NCBI GenBank assembly: GCA_002633005.1
Contig: NMRA01000035.1
Span: 476,863 to 540,862, forward strand
DNA: 64,000 bases
DNA from: Phoronis australis
Lineage: Eukaryota > Phoronida > Phoronidae
Direction of reading: 5' to 3'
The position numbers were made by a program, and so were the translations under genes. How positions within the stretch are numbered: position 1 is the stretch's first letter; every line of letters begins with the position of its first letter. This document shows, in pieces, positions 14,801 to 29,800 of this stretch. The notes beneath the pieces are model-generated. The model was not told the DNA's origin. It did not search any database and worked only from the letters and a program-made list of their open reading frames with translations.

Positions 14801-17800
14801 ATTGTGGTACGGTCGTTGCTTGTGAACATGCAGTGATGTCACCGATAACTTGCAATTTAGGAAAAATGCTTTGTTACTTGAGCGCACCAGAATTGAAAGT
14901 AGACGTCCACTGCAGCATGTTTGGGTGTGAGTGACCATAACTGATCATCATACAAAACGACTGAAAATGAGGCTCAGAATTTATTGAATAAAATACGGAT
15001 AAATTCCAAATCTTTTGCACTAAAGATTATCAAGGCAAGTGTCATCTAATATGCATATAATAAGTTAAATCTCATAATCAAAAATGCAAATTATTAATCA
15101 CATTACAAGTAATCTGTGATGTCACCGGATGTTAATGAACCGATAACCATTCCACAATGCATTTGAAAATTGACAGCAGCGCTGTTAAAAATATAACCAA
15201 TAATGATTTGATTTTTCTCAATGTTATGTGTGCCATGTGAAGCCTACTGCAACCATAAATAATTAGGTCATAAACAATTGATATGACAGTTTGATGTACA
15301 ATTTCGGTTTATTCTAGAGTCATGATAATTAAATGTTAACACTAACTAAATTTCGTTTACTGTTGCAGCTTCCTTACATTCAACATGTGTCTAAAGAAGG
15401 CCTGTTATTTCAATGCCTGCACAGGTAGCCTTGTGTTTCTTGTAGTGACTAGTGATGGGTAATTCTATAAGTTATTTTTATGTGAGGCGAAGCTTATCTC
15501 TTTAATAATTTCAGTGATGATGACCTGGAGCCTTATGACATGTCACATGATACAAAACAAATAAAGGTCAAGGCCCCATTGTACATTCGTGACTGCATGG
15601 AAGGTAAGATATCCCATGGATGTGAATAGGTGCCAAATCTGTTTTATTTTTCTAATCCAAATTGTACAAAAACCCTTCAAGATTCGCTTGAGATTCACGC
15701 CATCTGGAAAGTGTGCACAGTCAGGCTCTGACCTCACATTCAGATGATTATCAAAACATTTTTGTTTTAATATGCAAATATGAAATTGCATCATGTTCCT
15801 CTTAGACTAGTTTTGTCATCTTCCAGAGAATGACATAAACAAATATTTCTCAACACTTTTAGTCTTATCGTCGAAGATTACACTTCAGTTTTATGCATAT
15901 GGTCATATAATCATTGTTAAAAGCCATAACTCAAATTTTACCTTCCTTCAGAAAATATGCTTTTAATATGAGTTAAAATCTTTTACTAATTGCAAATATA
16001 TGGCTAAATTCATAGACATGTCGATAAAGTCCTACATAATCTTTATAAAGTTGCAATTGGCATCTTTTTCTTAACACTTGCACAATGTTGCAGGCCTCAT
16101 TTCGTCAGATCAACCGGATCGCGTGGAAGTTTGTTTAGTCGAAGCTGAGAAATTAATTCGCAGAAAGCCAGACAACTTAGAAGAGGTATACCATCATGGT
16201 GATGTTATGTTTCAGTTTTAAGGGTACTTTGAATGCCCCATGTAATACCACAAGTAGAGTTTATCCGCAAAAAGCTCAAGAGAAAATCTTGTAAAACAGG
16301 ACAACTATTCAGTCTATTCGAAGTTTATCGAAAACCCCAACTGATAATTCCCAAGTGGCAACGAATGCTTCTTAGTGGTTGCTATCACAGTAGCCACTTA
16401 GAACAGTGCCTGGACTTTGTTGACCAACTTTGTTTGTTTGGAGATTAGGGAACAGAGATGGCTGTCAGTGATAACCACTGCCAGCTGGTAACAATATTCT
16501 TTCCCACTCATTTTAGAAACTACAGACTATGCATGCTGTAAACATCCCTTTCAAATGAGATAAGGATCAATTTGGAGAAATCTTTTGAATTTCTCCAATG
16601 TCAGGTGGTCAGCCCCATGGGATCTGTCCACATTCCAGTCTCACTAGGGGGGGTAATCATCAATAGAGTGACTCTATTCACTAGGTCACACAGTGAGGAT
16701 ACTCTTTTTCACAGATCATATCTAAACAGAAAGCTTGAAAGCATCCAGGCTGTATTTTTCCATTATCTTTTTGGGACATGAAAAGCAATGGAAGCCATAA
16801 AATCTTAACTGAATAGTAAAAATTACACTATGTGGGTTCTTGAATTTTCAAAATTGGTTATGACAAGGAATAGGGATTTTGTCAACAAAAACCCAAGCCT
16901 TGATATATTCACTGGAAAATAGTACCCAATGTGGCTTATCAGCTGCATCACTAACTCACAATTATGGAAGTTGTACCTGAAAGAATGAACTAGATAAAAC
17001 CTGTTGTGATGAAGAACATCCTTTCCTTTAAGGGGAACGTTCAAGACATGGAAACCTAAATTCGTCTTGGAAAGTTGAACTTTTTCATTGCTTGAATGGC
17101 AAAAATGAGTTAACTGCAACAGAAGAAAAGAGTAAAGCTGTTCCTTTGTTGATACGTCCCAATCTCTATTGTGTAACCTGTCTGAGCAACACATAGATAT
17201 CAAAGTGATCGGAACACAATCAAAGAATGCAGTGCAATTTGAATAGGGGAAAGTGTCACATGGACTTCATTACATAAACTAAACACATTTTGTGTCTTTT
17301 TCTAATCTATTGTAAAATTGCTGATTTGCCACATTTCAGATAGCCGTTGAATTTGCCAAGATCCTTCTCCATCTCCAGAATAACTTTGCTATGGTTACGT
17401 TCCACAGCGCAAGACATTCGGCTCTTACAGCTCTGACTGTACACTGCCCTGTCAAGGTAGAATTAATTTTCTGTCTCTTAGGTTTTGTCGGACTACACTC
17501 TTAAATTATAGTGAATTTTTATCGTCTCTGTAGTCATCACAATTAGGTCTTAGTGGGGGGCCATTTGAGATGAATAAGTAGAAGTCACCAGTTCCTTCTC
17601 GCTTTATAGCAAGCCAAAATTATTCAAGACCGACAAAATGACCTGGAACAGTTAAGTGGAAGCCGAATTTATCATCGTACCTGACAGAGAATGACGGGGA
17701 ATTGACAGGAAAGTTAGAATCTTGCCGCCCTACTAGTTATTACCAGTAGTTTTGCTATTGGCAGAATTAGAGCCATCATGACGGGAAACGGTATTTTGTC

Positions 17801-20800
17801 TGATTACTTTTGCTTGTAGTTAGATGTTGAGTTGCTCTAGCTGGCACTAGCTTGTGTGTGAACTGGACATACTCGCAAGGTACTGGCTTTACTGTATGTA
17901 ATCTAGGGATTTGAAATTTGAGAATGAAGATACGGCTCAAGGTTTTGATGTTTTTTACAAAAAGTTGGATATTAATATTACAAGGTTGAATAAATTCTTA
18001 AGTTTCCAAGAAGAGACTTTCATGGTCCAGCTGTGCCCAGGTGCTTGGGATGTTTTTTGCTTTTCTGGTATTGCCTATTGCTGTCATCCAAAAGTTGATC
18101 TCGGTGTGCTCAGATACATTGTGAAATCAATCGGTTTACCATTGATGCACCTACAGTCTTCTCAAAGGGTTTAAAACTCATTAACTTTTATGATTTTTTG
18201 TATAAATTTATTTAAACTAAAACGCCATACTAGTTTCTTTCTAATTTTTATACAGGGCGAAATCGCATTTGGCGACCTGGCATCAAACACTTTTGGGTGA
18301 TATCTACCTTTTCTCCCCAACAGGTGGCTACTTATCTGTGTGAACAATTTTACGACAGAAATTACAGCATAAGACAAAGGCTTGATATGTTACAGGTAAA
18401 TCAGCTTTTAATCAATTGCTTTCATGTCATTGTGAGTAAGAGCCCTTTAAGTTATACTCGGCTGTGTGCTGCTTCAGAGGATCAAAAATGACCAACTTCA
18501 AGGTAACATAAAACAATAACAAAGCAGGTTATTAAGTCAGAAAGTAACACCCATGAGCTCCTTTCCATCCGTATTATAACTATAGAAAACAAGAAGTTAT
18601 AATTTGCCTTTCACGAATTGATTTTTATGTTTGTCACAAACTTCAAAGCAGCTAAACTTCAACATTACTTTGCCATAATGGGAAATACAATGTCCAAGGT
18701 AATAGTGTCGTTATTGAAGCTGCAATTGATATATCTTCAATAAAAAAGATTCTGGTTCTCCTTGAGTATTTTAAATATGTGTACTTATTACATGGTTCCA
18801 GTAAATATTTGTGTATTTGTTTAATTTAAAAGTGTAATTATGTTTTTTTCAAAAAGCTTCTTAGTCAAAGAAAAATAAAATATTGAAAGAAAGCTTCAAA
18901 ATACATAGATTTGAATACATAGATTAGCAAATGTTTCATGTGAAATCACACTCCCCGAAGACACAAATTTTTAATCGGGTTCAAAGCCACAAGTCATCTG
19001 TGATGTCACCGGATGTTTACGAGCCGACAAACATTCCACCGTGCATTTGAAAGACAATGGTTGCAGCTCTGTAGATGAATTCCCGGAATTTTCTATGTGC
19101 TTGGTTTCTCTTAGGTGTTATCTGCCGCTGCTCAAGAACTTTCTCAGCCCCACAGTGACAGCCAACCAAAAGCTAGTTTGAAACAAAACCATACAACACA
19201 TGCTGAGCAACCCACACATTGGAGACAAATTGTTGAGGAGAGAATTGAGAAAAAGACTAGACGCTTCGTGAAGGGACCCACTAAGTCACCTCCAGTTGCA
19301 GTAGAGAGTCGGTTTGCTTCAGTTGCTGGTTACTTCTTTTTCCCTCTGTTGAAGAATTTTGATAGGTGAGTAATAAGTACTATGTGTTTAGTCTGGTGTA
19401 AATTATTGAGACATTACTTTACAGTAGACTATGGAAAGTCATTCAGTGAATGCAAAATGAAGCCTAACCATGCAAATGGAGAGATACATATCATTTCCAG
19501 CCAACTGGTGGCCTTAGTGAATGGTATCCAACAAATCTCAGGTTGTGAAAAGGTCAGTGGAATTCAAATTTTCTGTCACAACATAAGGACAAAATTAATT
19601 TTACTTCTCATTGTTGTCTGTACTGTTATTAAACAACACCAAATTCATGTAAATTAGGAACATTTGCCATATTATGGCAGTACGCTTTAAAAAAAAATGG
19701 AAGAGAGAAATTTTGGGACTATAAAGATAACAGAGTTTGCATTTTTGAGTAGTTTTTAATGTTTATACCATCTTAGTTGTGGATTGATTCCTTTTTGCGA
19801 AAAAATGATAAGAAATTGATTTGAAAATTGCGAAGTTGTCATTTTGATCCCCTCTCTGAAAATCCCTTACCCTATACCTCTGCGCATCACACTTGATTGG
19901 TAGCTAACTAAAGAACCCCCACACTACAACAAAAAGAACCGTTGTCTCGTTGAGCAATATTTGCCCATATTGCTTCGATGGGATGGACATGGGGTAACTA
20001 TGGATGTGGTTCAATTAAAAGTCAAGCCAAGGGAGACAAGTTCCGATTTTTGACAACGTAAAAACTTATTAAGTGGATAACTATTTCAAAGCATGAAGTT
20101 ATGATGAAGTGTTCAGCAAGTGGCGTAGTTCTGTTAGTATTCCCGACATTTGGCTCAGCAATACATGGAATATTTCACCATGTTGTAAACTAGATAAGTT
20201 TGCTATTTTACAGTGAAACCTACTCTCTGGTATCTTGTAGTAAAAGTGGAGCATTATGAGCTCAGACTTTAAATGGTTGCTATTGAAAGTTGACCAAATG
20301 TAGCTTGGGATGACTGAGCAAAACTTAACGTCCATTCTTTTCATGTGCGATATTTTGTTTGTCTTAAATATCAAAGACAAAGTACAATACAGTAAGCTAC
20401 AATGCATTCATGCTGACCTGTGTAATTGTTGATGAGTAGAAAACAAATAGTGAAATGATTTTTGGGCATTTTGAAAATAAATAACTGACGAACGCTTCTC
20501 TTGGCTTTTCTTTTTAAGTTTTGAGTCATGCCAACACACATGGGTTTTTGCACTTTTTAACTATCAGTGTTTCTACCTCCCTTACAGGAGGTTTGTGTGC
20601 ACACTGTCTCTAGTATTGCCATGCCTCACATGTCAGTCAACAGTCTTGACAAGTAATAGCGCCTTCTAGTTGCTCAGAACATATGCTTGAACTTTTACCT
20701 AGTTGTCTTGCACTTGGATACGTTGGTCTAGGGCCAAGCCCCTGTTACAAAAATGTTATGTAATCTTGTCGAGTTCACGAACCTAAACATGTAGGTGTCC

Positions 20801-23800
20801 CGGCATCTTGCTATTAGCCAGGTGTACCCAACCTGGACTCACAGCTAGTGTGGCTATTTTGTTAGGACACGCCTGTCTTTCTGTCTTGTTCTGTCTGTTA
20901 TGTGCTTATCAGAGAAATTATGCATGTTCCAAAATAATATGATTGTGTCAACACTGAAGGAAGATGATGGAATAGATACGTTTTTTAAATCAACCTAATT
21001 TTCAGATAAAATCCACATAGATGGGGTCCCATTAATTTGGCAACATTTTTTAAATGCAACTTTCAGTTTGACCATGGTTTGTATATGTACCTGTGATGTT
21101 TTTTCACCAAGAAATATCGACTGATTTGGTTTATCCATTTGTATTGTATTGTGTAATTTTCACAATTAGTCATATTTTTCTTTAAATTGCTCAATTTAAA
21201 GAGCCATAAGCCAGTGTTCTGTCTCAGAAGTGTACTTTTGATTTAACCCACTTATTCTCATAAAATGAGTTTGCCAAGAATTGACAGTTTGTTACTCCTT
21301 TCAAAAGACTATGCTTGGCGCTTAAAATGTCATGCCGTGAAAAGTCAACTTGTAAAGTGATACTAAACAGTGATTTCGTTTGAAGTCCTGAAATCACCTC
21401 CAAATTTGTTTGACTGAGGGGCGATTTATGATCAGTTTTTGTGATCTAAATCAAAAGTTGATTTTTGTGACATCAGGCAGGTTCATAGTTGTTGTATGTG
21501 GCTTTTGGGGTGAACTGTGGCATGTTGAGGCTGCCTGCAGCGAGAGGACAGTAAGAGTCCTCAGTTTTATATGATCTGTCACGGCTGATTCATAAAAGTC
21601 TCTATTGAAACCAGCTTGAATTTTCACATAATAGAAGAATCTAAGTGTCAAGACATTTATTTCTTTCCACAATCTTATGCAGCCTTTGATACTTTAACTG
21701 CAACTTTCCAGTTGTCAAACCAGAACTTTTTCTGGTGATCCCATCTTGCCAGTAAGAAAATAACCTTTTTTATTCTCGACGGGCTGAACACCTCTGTCAT
21801 TTGCGTTGATCCATTGGGCTCGGAAAAGCTTGTTATTTTAATGTCTGTCTGTCGGCGTAAGATTCCCAGCACGTGGACGTCGTCGACCCAGAGATATGGA
21901 AAATATAAAGAGATCTTAAAAAGAGATTGTGTAACGTCTGGTGTAGTTATGTATGCGAATCCTTCGCAATAATCAGGATATTTGTCCTCGGGGTACAGCT
22001 GTCGTGGCATGTACCACTTACTTCCTGGGAACCTGTGTGGCACGTTTGCTTTAAACAGGCGGCCATAAATGAGTTTTTTCACAACGTTCTCTTTCATTTT
22101 TTGCTTGAGAAAGTTGGTCAGGTGATAGATGTCAATCAGGACATCGTCGTCCACTTTAACGACATATTTCACTTTATTGCAAAATGTGTTAATCCATTTA
22201 TAACCCATCAGGTGTTTGTACGTCATATTGCGGTAGTGATCGATGAAGTCTTCCTGAATAATATCATGATGCTGATTGTCTTCCTGAACTATTTTGTCCT
22301 GTATTGTTTTGTTCAACGTCTTGGCAATCATGAAAGCCGTCCTATAGTTCATACCATTATAGCTGTATACGGAGGCCCATGTTTTCCGAATGTCGTCCCT
22401 TTTTTGAAAATTATACGTTGCTGTGTGTACAACTACGATAACAGTTACGTTGTTTACTGTACACATGTGTGGGTTGTTTATTATGTAGTTGAAGTTATGG
22501 GGACTTATCACATGTTTGCTCATTTTTAAGTAATTAACGGTTGTTGTTGTCCTGGTGGGGTGCGCTCCGTCCAACTTGATGTGTTTTGGGTCCTTCGTTT
22601 CCTTTGTAGGCGGCTTGAGAGTGCTAGCTTTTGCACGAGATTCCTTTGATTTATACATAGTCTTGTGTTCCTGTGCAGGTTTCTTTTGTGTTGTTGTCAC
22701 CCTTTGGTTTTGATATGTGGCTACTGGCGATTTATTCCTGATTGCCGAGTTCTTCTTTGCATGAGATTCAGCTTCCCTTGGTGGTGTGGCATCAGCCGGT
22801 AGAATCGCCAAGTCACTTTTATTGATGGTTTTCTCCACTCTGCGCCTGTCCGATTGGTGGAGTATAACGCCTTGATACGTTTCATGGCTGTAGTTGGAGA
22901 TGAGGTATATCACACATGAACCAACAATTAATGAAAGTAAACATGCGATGTACTTCTCTCTGGTCTTCATCTTGGACATCTGTAATGCATGAGTTTAAAA
23001 TTATGTTAGAAATTTAAAACAGTGCAAAAATGTGGAATTGTTACAATTGTTACTTAATTGAAGGGCGTCGTGTTCTTCTGCTGGTATTTTTATTTGCTGC
23101 TTTAAGTCATTCACTGCAAATTTTTGGGTTTTCAATGTTACCAGTTTTTTAATGCCATCGTGCATGGTATAAATCATTTTAGTCAAGACACAAATCCCTG
23201 GATTTTCAACTAGTTATCCCACACCCTCATAAATATTAAATGTTAATATTTATTAAGCGTTATGTGTTTCATAAGGCAAAACATTTTCATGCTTTGATGG
23301 GACATGGGACAAAGCTTCAAAATCGGTACGTTGCCACCAAATGTAGGACAGTTGACAACAACAGTACTAAAAATATTTAGACAAAATGTCCTGGAATCTC
23401 TCATAAAGAATTGATGACTTGGCAGAATTCAAGTTTGTTGTTAAAGTAGACATCCCTTATGACTGAAAAAGGGGGAATTGACAGAAAAATTACTCAGGTG
23501 GCTAAATGAACTTGCACCTTTCAACTAATTTGGTTCTTTACTAAATCAAACAGTATAATATTTACGGTAATCATATTATTGACATGTATTTTAGTTGCAT
23601 GTAGCTGTGATGCAGGGGCAGGAGTGTAGCCTCTAACAGAAGCTGAAGATTTGAATGTGCCTTGATTGTTTTTTTAAGTATTGTTGTTATTGAAAATGCA
23701 CTTTTACTTGGATTAAGCATATCTAGACTCTGTAACTTACGGTCACCTAATACTAAAATGTTTGAAGGCACCATGAGGGATTTTTTTATACCAGTCCTAT

Positions 23801-26800
23801 GGAAAAATTTGTTATTTTCTAATTAGCTTGCCTCTCATCACAGACAATGGGTACACTTGTGCCAGTTTTGACTGAATCTCCAATTTTATGGTTGGCCAAG
23901 CCCTACTCTGAAGTATTTTCTTGGGTCGTTGATGGTTTTGATGGTTTTGCTGGTAACCGAAAAGAATCCTATGTTGACACCCTTACCAGTTGAGATTGGG
24001 ACCAACTCGACCGGTTTGCATACCTCGAAATTTTCCAGCATTGATCAAAGACACCATGCTGTTGTAATTAGGTATATTGTCTGGGCTTGCTGTTGTTATT
24101 ATCCTCTAGAGAATCAGATCCATCATAAACGCGGGGGGCGACAATAATATATTTTCGTTTTGAAAGTTTTTATTAGTATATATGAATAGTTTGTGAAAAG
24201 TGCACGCATAAGGTTTTTGAATTTTGAACATTGGACAATAAATGTTGCCATATCCTGTTCCTCAGTAATTCTACTATGTGTGTAATAAAATTGTTCCAAT
24301 TACCAAAACACCATGCAGTGTTGGATTTTGAGGTAAGCCAAATGTCATCGCACAATTCTTGACGTGGGTGAAGAATATTACGAGACCAATTTTTGTGGGC
24401 TAAAAGGCCTAATTTGATTTTCATTTTAGCCAGCTAAACAGGGCGAATAGCAAATTTAATTTTTGCATGTGAAATGGCTTCCAATATGCATTTCTTGAGC
24501 TGTTAACCCAATTTAGTCATAAGTGCATCGTTAACAATCAATAAGCTGACAATGAAAATACAGTCCGTGAACACTACCTTCATAGTGAGATCGAGAGTGA
24601 AAATGTCCAATATTCTCAACGATGCACTTCTTCAACTTTCTTTGCTTAAGAATAATGTCACAGCTTGTTCTGCCTATCGTTGCTTTCAAACAACTTCCAG
24701 TGATTGAACAAGTTCACAGTGTTATGTCAGTTCTTTTTTTACCAATAGTTGTACGTCAGCAACCAACAGCTGTCTTATGCAAATGCAAACAGAATCTGAA
24801 AAGGTGTACGAATTTCAAAAGCATATGGATAGTGCCCGACTGACACGTTGGCTGTGCTAGAATCTCACCAGTCTAGAACACAATAGGGACGAAATTTATG
24901 TTCTCACGTAACATCAATGTAATACTTTACCATTGTTGATCTGTACTACAGTTACCAGCAGGAAATATTTTGAAAAATGTGGGCATTCACAATAATAGAA
25001 GACCTTGCAAAACGAAAAGGGTAATTTCGACAATTAATTTTGTCTGAACAAGTGGCGATTTTTACCGTTAGTGGTTGGTTTCTTAATTGTAAGACTATAA
25101 ACAATACCCTGCTCAGCGGTGCTACAAAGAGTGGTGTCACATCACTTTGCTTAGATGATGCCCATTTGACCATTCCACAGCAGCACATTGTCTCCGTCTG
25201 ATGTACATAAAGCAAGCTTAACTCCCATGTGTGTAAAACTGTTGGATGTGTGTTGTAAGTATACCTGGCCTGAATTAAGTCTTACCTGAAGAACTGTGTA
25301 AACACAACAATCATGTAAACATTTCTGTGGTTGTGCCCCTAATTCCATTGAGTGTAATCCTGATTACCATCATGGTTGTCTGGGAGTATCCTCGTATTCT
25401 GTGCACCAGTACTTTCAGTCTTGTCTACCTCTGTCACAACTAGGCTTGTCTGCATTTGTGAGGTACCCCATTGTATAGTTGACCCAGGTCATAAGCAAGT
25501 CATGTTCATTATTTATTAAGGTAGAGTTAACAACAATGCTCACATAGGTGGGGTTTGTGTATTGAAACATGGAGCATTCCATTGCGTGGGAGGGGTTAGG
25601 TTAGTTGAGATGGGTTGGGTGAGGTTTGTGGTTTAGGTGATGTCAGCTCTCAGTATATCAATATAAATTGTAAATTGTTATTTATGAAAAATAAGTCTTT
25701 TAATATAGTCATTGGAATTTTTGGGTCCACATTAATTAATCATTATACATATTGATATTACTTGCAATGAAATAGTTTGTAATGATGTGCCAATGATGGA
25801 TTACAATATTGAAAAATAATCAATTATCGCCCATCACTATTTCACATGTTCAAAATCAGTCATGTGTGGGATGTCCTGTCACGGCTTTCACTACAAGAAC
25901 TTGCATTTTGAGAGTCACATTCTTGGACTAAAAGGCATGGGCAACATTCATGTAAAACAATATATCCGCAGATGACGTTTATGGCAATCTTTGTGTAAGA
26001 TCACGATCAGGGGAAGACGTGACTACAAAAATTAATGCCCTTGCTATATTATTGCTAGCATTGGTTTTGTACATCTAATACTTTTCATTGATCATAAAGA
26101 ATTGTTACGTGGGTTGAAAATTATTACATAAAAACATGTTTGGAAACTTTGAAGTTGGTAGCACAAGTGGTTATTAGGAGTGGGACGATACTCAGTTTTA
26201 GGAATATGGTGGGATTCTTCTTCGGAAGAATTTGGTTGTTTTTATTTGATTCTCGTTTGTGAAATTGAATTTCATTTCTCTCGAATACTTAAGTTACCAC
26301 ATGTACCAATTTTGCCATCAAAATTGTAAAATGTGATAACGTTACACCTAATGAATAATTTTGAGTCATTTAGTTAATATCTCAATAAATCTCCTCAAAA
26401 GGAAGAAACTAAGTCATAACTTGGTACGTACATTAAAGCTGAGACTCGAATCATAAGTGGACTTTGGCACATCGATATCCGATGTCAGTTGCTCCTACGT
26501 CAAGATCCGATTACTATTCTATTAATCATAGTTCTCCTGTTGTAGTTACCAAAAAATTCCAATTACCAGTTATATGTAATCAATTATCTGTTGCTCACTG
26601 TCTGATCATTGATTGTGCAAATCTGTCCAATTCTGATCACCTTTTAATCGGACTTCCTTATACACTTGTAACAAGTTAGATAATTCAAGTGCAACATGTT
26701 TTATTGCAGTCTGTGCTGCCAGAGCAAACAAATCTCTGACGTAAGTTATGCTCATGGAATACAGTATAACAGCTACGTTCCAAAGTACGCAGCGCCATCT

Positions 26801-29800
26801 ATGATCCTGTACTTTTTGCCCACAGTGCTGTGTACTAGTAGGGCACACAAGCCACATCTGTACATTGCTGCCTTGCTAGTTATTTTTACAGCTTAATTAT
26901 TTTTTACTTTCATTGTTCTAATGCTCGTACAGGTTTACTTTTGCAGTGTGATTTACAGTGCTTACGCCAGTGATAGATGGTTCTTTTAACTTATTCATCT
27001 CTTATACCTTAAGTTTTCATTTTTGTTACCTCTGCGAAAGAATTAAACGAATTCAATTTGATTTTTTCCATACTCATCCCGGTTCACTCATGTTGAGCTA
27101 CCTGGAAACCCCCTATTTTCCAAATATTCACATTCAAATGTCCTGTCAGGACTTCTTGTTGGTTAAACGAGCATAATTTCAAATATAAATAGGTAAATAT
27201 AACAACAAGAATGGATCAACTGAAATTTTCGGTTATAATAATGTCCTTTGTCAACAGAAACAGAAATAAAGTAAAATCATATAGTTTTTGATTTTACTTT
27301 ATTTCTGTTTCTGTTGACAAAAGATGTTATTACATCCGAAAATTTCAGTTGATTCATTCTTGTTGTTTTATTTACCTATTTATATTCTACATTTCGTGAA
27401 ACAATAGTATCCTTGGGAGGATCTGGATCGCCTTATTTAGTTTCATATTTATTTTCTACATAATTTCAAAGTATTGTTTATTGTAGTTTTTGTAATGTAA
27501 GCAGTTAATTTGTTGCTACTCATATTTACAAGCTTCAGCACGTTGTCGGAATTTCCTGAATCAGGCTGTCGAGATTTAAAGCTGATAAGTTTGTCCCTCT
27601 TAGCTGTCGCATTTGACATTTCATGGCACCTTGTACTTCATCAACAGGTGTGTAAGTACGGCTGTTGTTAACAGGAACTAACAGTGGTAGATAACTGACC
27701 TGTGAGATGTGATGCTAGACAAGTAGTGCGGGGAATGCTTGACAATTAAAGGTCTGCAGTCATTTGGCATCTGGATTTAGCCCTGCTTTAAGAACCAATG
27801 CTGTCTAGAGTTGAAATCAAATGACTGGGGAATTGTAGTGATTGTTGAATTTTTAACTGAATAACTGATGCACTTTGAGTGTTAAAATCATTACTCATCC
27901 AATCTTGAATTATTGTCGAACGAGTTGGCCACTCCTCACAGGCAATGTGTACATATTGTGTGAACCCACCCCTGCTCAGGAATAAGGGGTCGCTGATGGT
28001 TTTGATGTTTTTGCTGGTGTTGTAAATATAGAATCCTATCACGGTAAAGCATATTATGTGGCCAGCTTTTGTAGGGTAAAAGGCTTAATTTGATTTTCGT
28101 TTTTAACCAGCTAATGGTGAATTGCAACTTAAATTTTTGCATTTGAAGTGGTTTCCATACATGGCACTTCTCACTGTTCACCCAATTTAACCTCATATAG
28201 GTATACATCCACCCTGACTTTTCAGTAAGTTTGCTTTAACCATGCCTGGCTTAATCCCAGCCTTGTTCATGTTTTTCACCCTAGCTCAGGGTGTTTATAT
28301 TTACTCAGACAAGTAGGATACTAGATATCTTAGTCAACTGTCTTTTTCCAGTTGCTCTGATTTACAAAAGCAAAACATGCCATATTGTATGCTGACTGGA
28401 GATTCTTGTAATCTTTTGGTCAAGAATTTACAGATGTTCGAATCATTAGAACGTTACATTGAATTAAATTTTATTTTTTTGCTAAAATTGTTCAAGGGGT
28501 ACATTGGTGGAAATGTAGCTGTATCCCTATATATTGTAAAGACTCTTCAACTTAGGAGCGATCACACAGTATGGGCAAAAAGTGGAGGTTTATTTTGGGA
28601 AATAATGTAATGGGAAATTTCAATACCACTTAGTTTTGCAGCTCTGTACATCATGTTGGTCTTACAGGCGAGAGAACACCCTGGATTTACTGGGAAATGA
28701 CTGCCTTGTTCTTGAGAGACTACTCTACACTGTTGGTATGGTTCTTCATTGTGCCCTCAACTCAATGGTAAATTCATTGCATTTTCACTAACTCACAAAT
28801 ACCTTTTTGTCTGATTTTTCTCAAACTTTATATGTAGCTTACTTTGTTTTGTTAAGTTCGATGAAGTCCTGCAAAGTGGCATATTTAAGATGACTAAAAA
28901 TTAAAAATTTCAAACTTTAATTGTATATTTTACTATCATACATCCTTTGTCTGGGCTACATTGTTGTTAGTGGCTTCACTTTTTAAAATTGTTTTATTGT
29001 TGTTCTGAGAGCCCTCGCTCGCCTGAGGGGAATGGTGACTCCACTTTCTGAAAGGGAATTTCTTTGCCCACCATCTCCTGTTCACCACCAGTTCCACCTC
29101 ACTCGCCACCCCTCATTGGCAATTCCTCAAGTTGCCAAAGCATTTTCCAAAAATGATTCTAACCTTGAGAGCAGTTTTTTCATCCGATCAGTGAAAGAGA
29201 ATTTTGGGGTCTGATGAGGGTAATTTCACTAGATTTCGAAATGTATTTCAGATGTGAATGGCCGGGGTTGATATTTGGCTCCAAAATCGAAGCATTAATG
29301 TCCGTCACGATGTGGTTGCGTGTGGCAACCCTTTGACATTCTCCTCTGTATTATGGTGGGCATTGTTTTATTTTCAGATCTCTAAGCACATGGGGAAAAC
29401 AATGCTGGACTTCATTTGGGTGTTGCGTTACCACGTTGATGTGTAAGTGACTTATTGTTGTTTTTATCCACAACTTGTAGATGCTATTCCTCCCCCTTTT
29501 CTGTTAAAGAAACTCAATTGAAAATTCTGGACAGTGAAAATTTAACTATTTTGTTCAAGGTCAGAGCTTCTCTCAAATTCTGGTAATAGGCAATATTGGC
29601 CTACCCACTCTGTAGATTGAAAGCACGTTGTTGGAAATTTGAGAAATATGTTGTACGCCAAATCGTTCTTGTCTCAAATTCCAGAATCAAGAAAATTTAA
29701 TTTTTGTTAGATTTTATAAGTCTCAAATGGGAGAATTTTTCCGTAAGTTTTGATTTGCACTGCTTTCCATAATAACACCGGTCTCAACTTATTCTAACTC

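Noticed and set aside
21927-22529. 200-codon plus-strand open frame
   Set aside because: Antisense shadow of the galactosyltransferase gene; composition and lack of motifs fit a mirror frame.
25585-25650. G-rich run with ggttag motifs, interstitial telomere or G-quadruplex
   Set aside because: Not a regular TTAGGG array and G-tracts are mostly two bases long.
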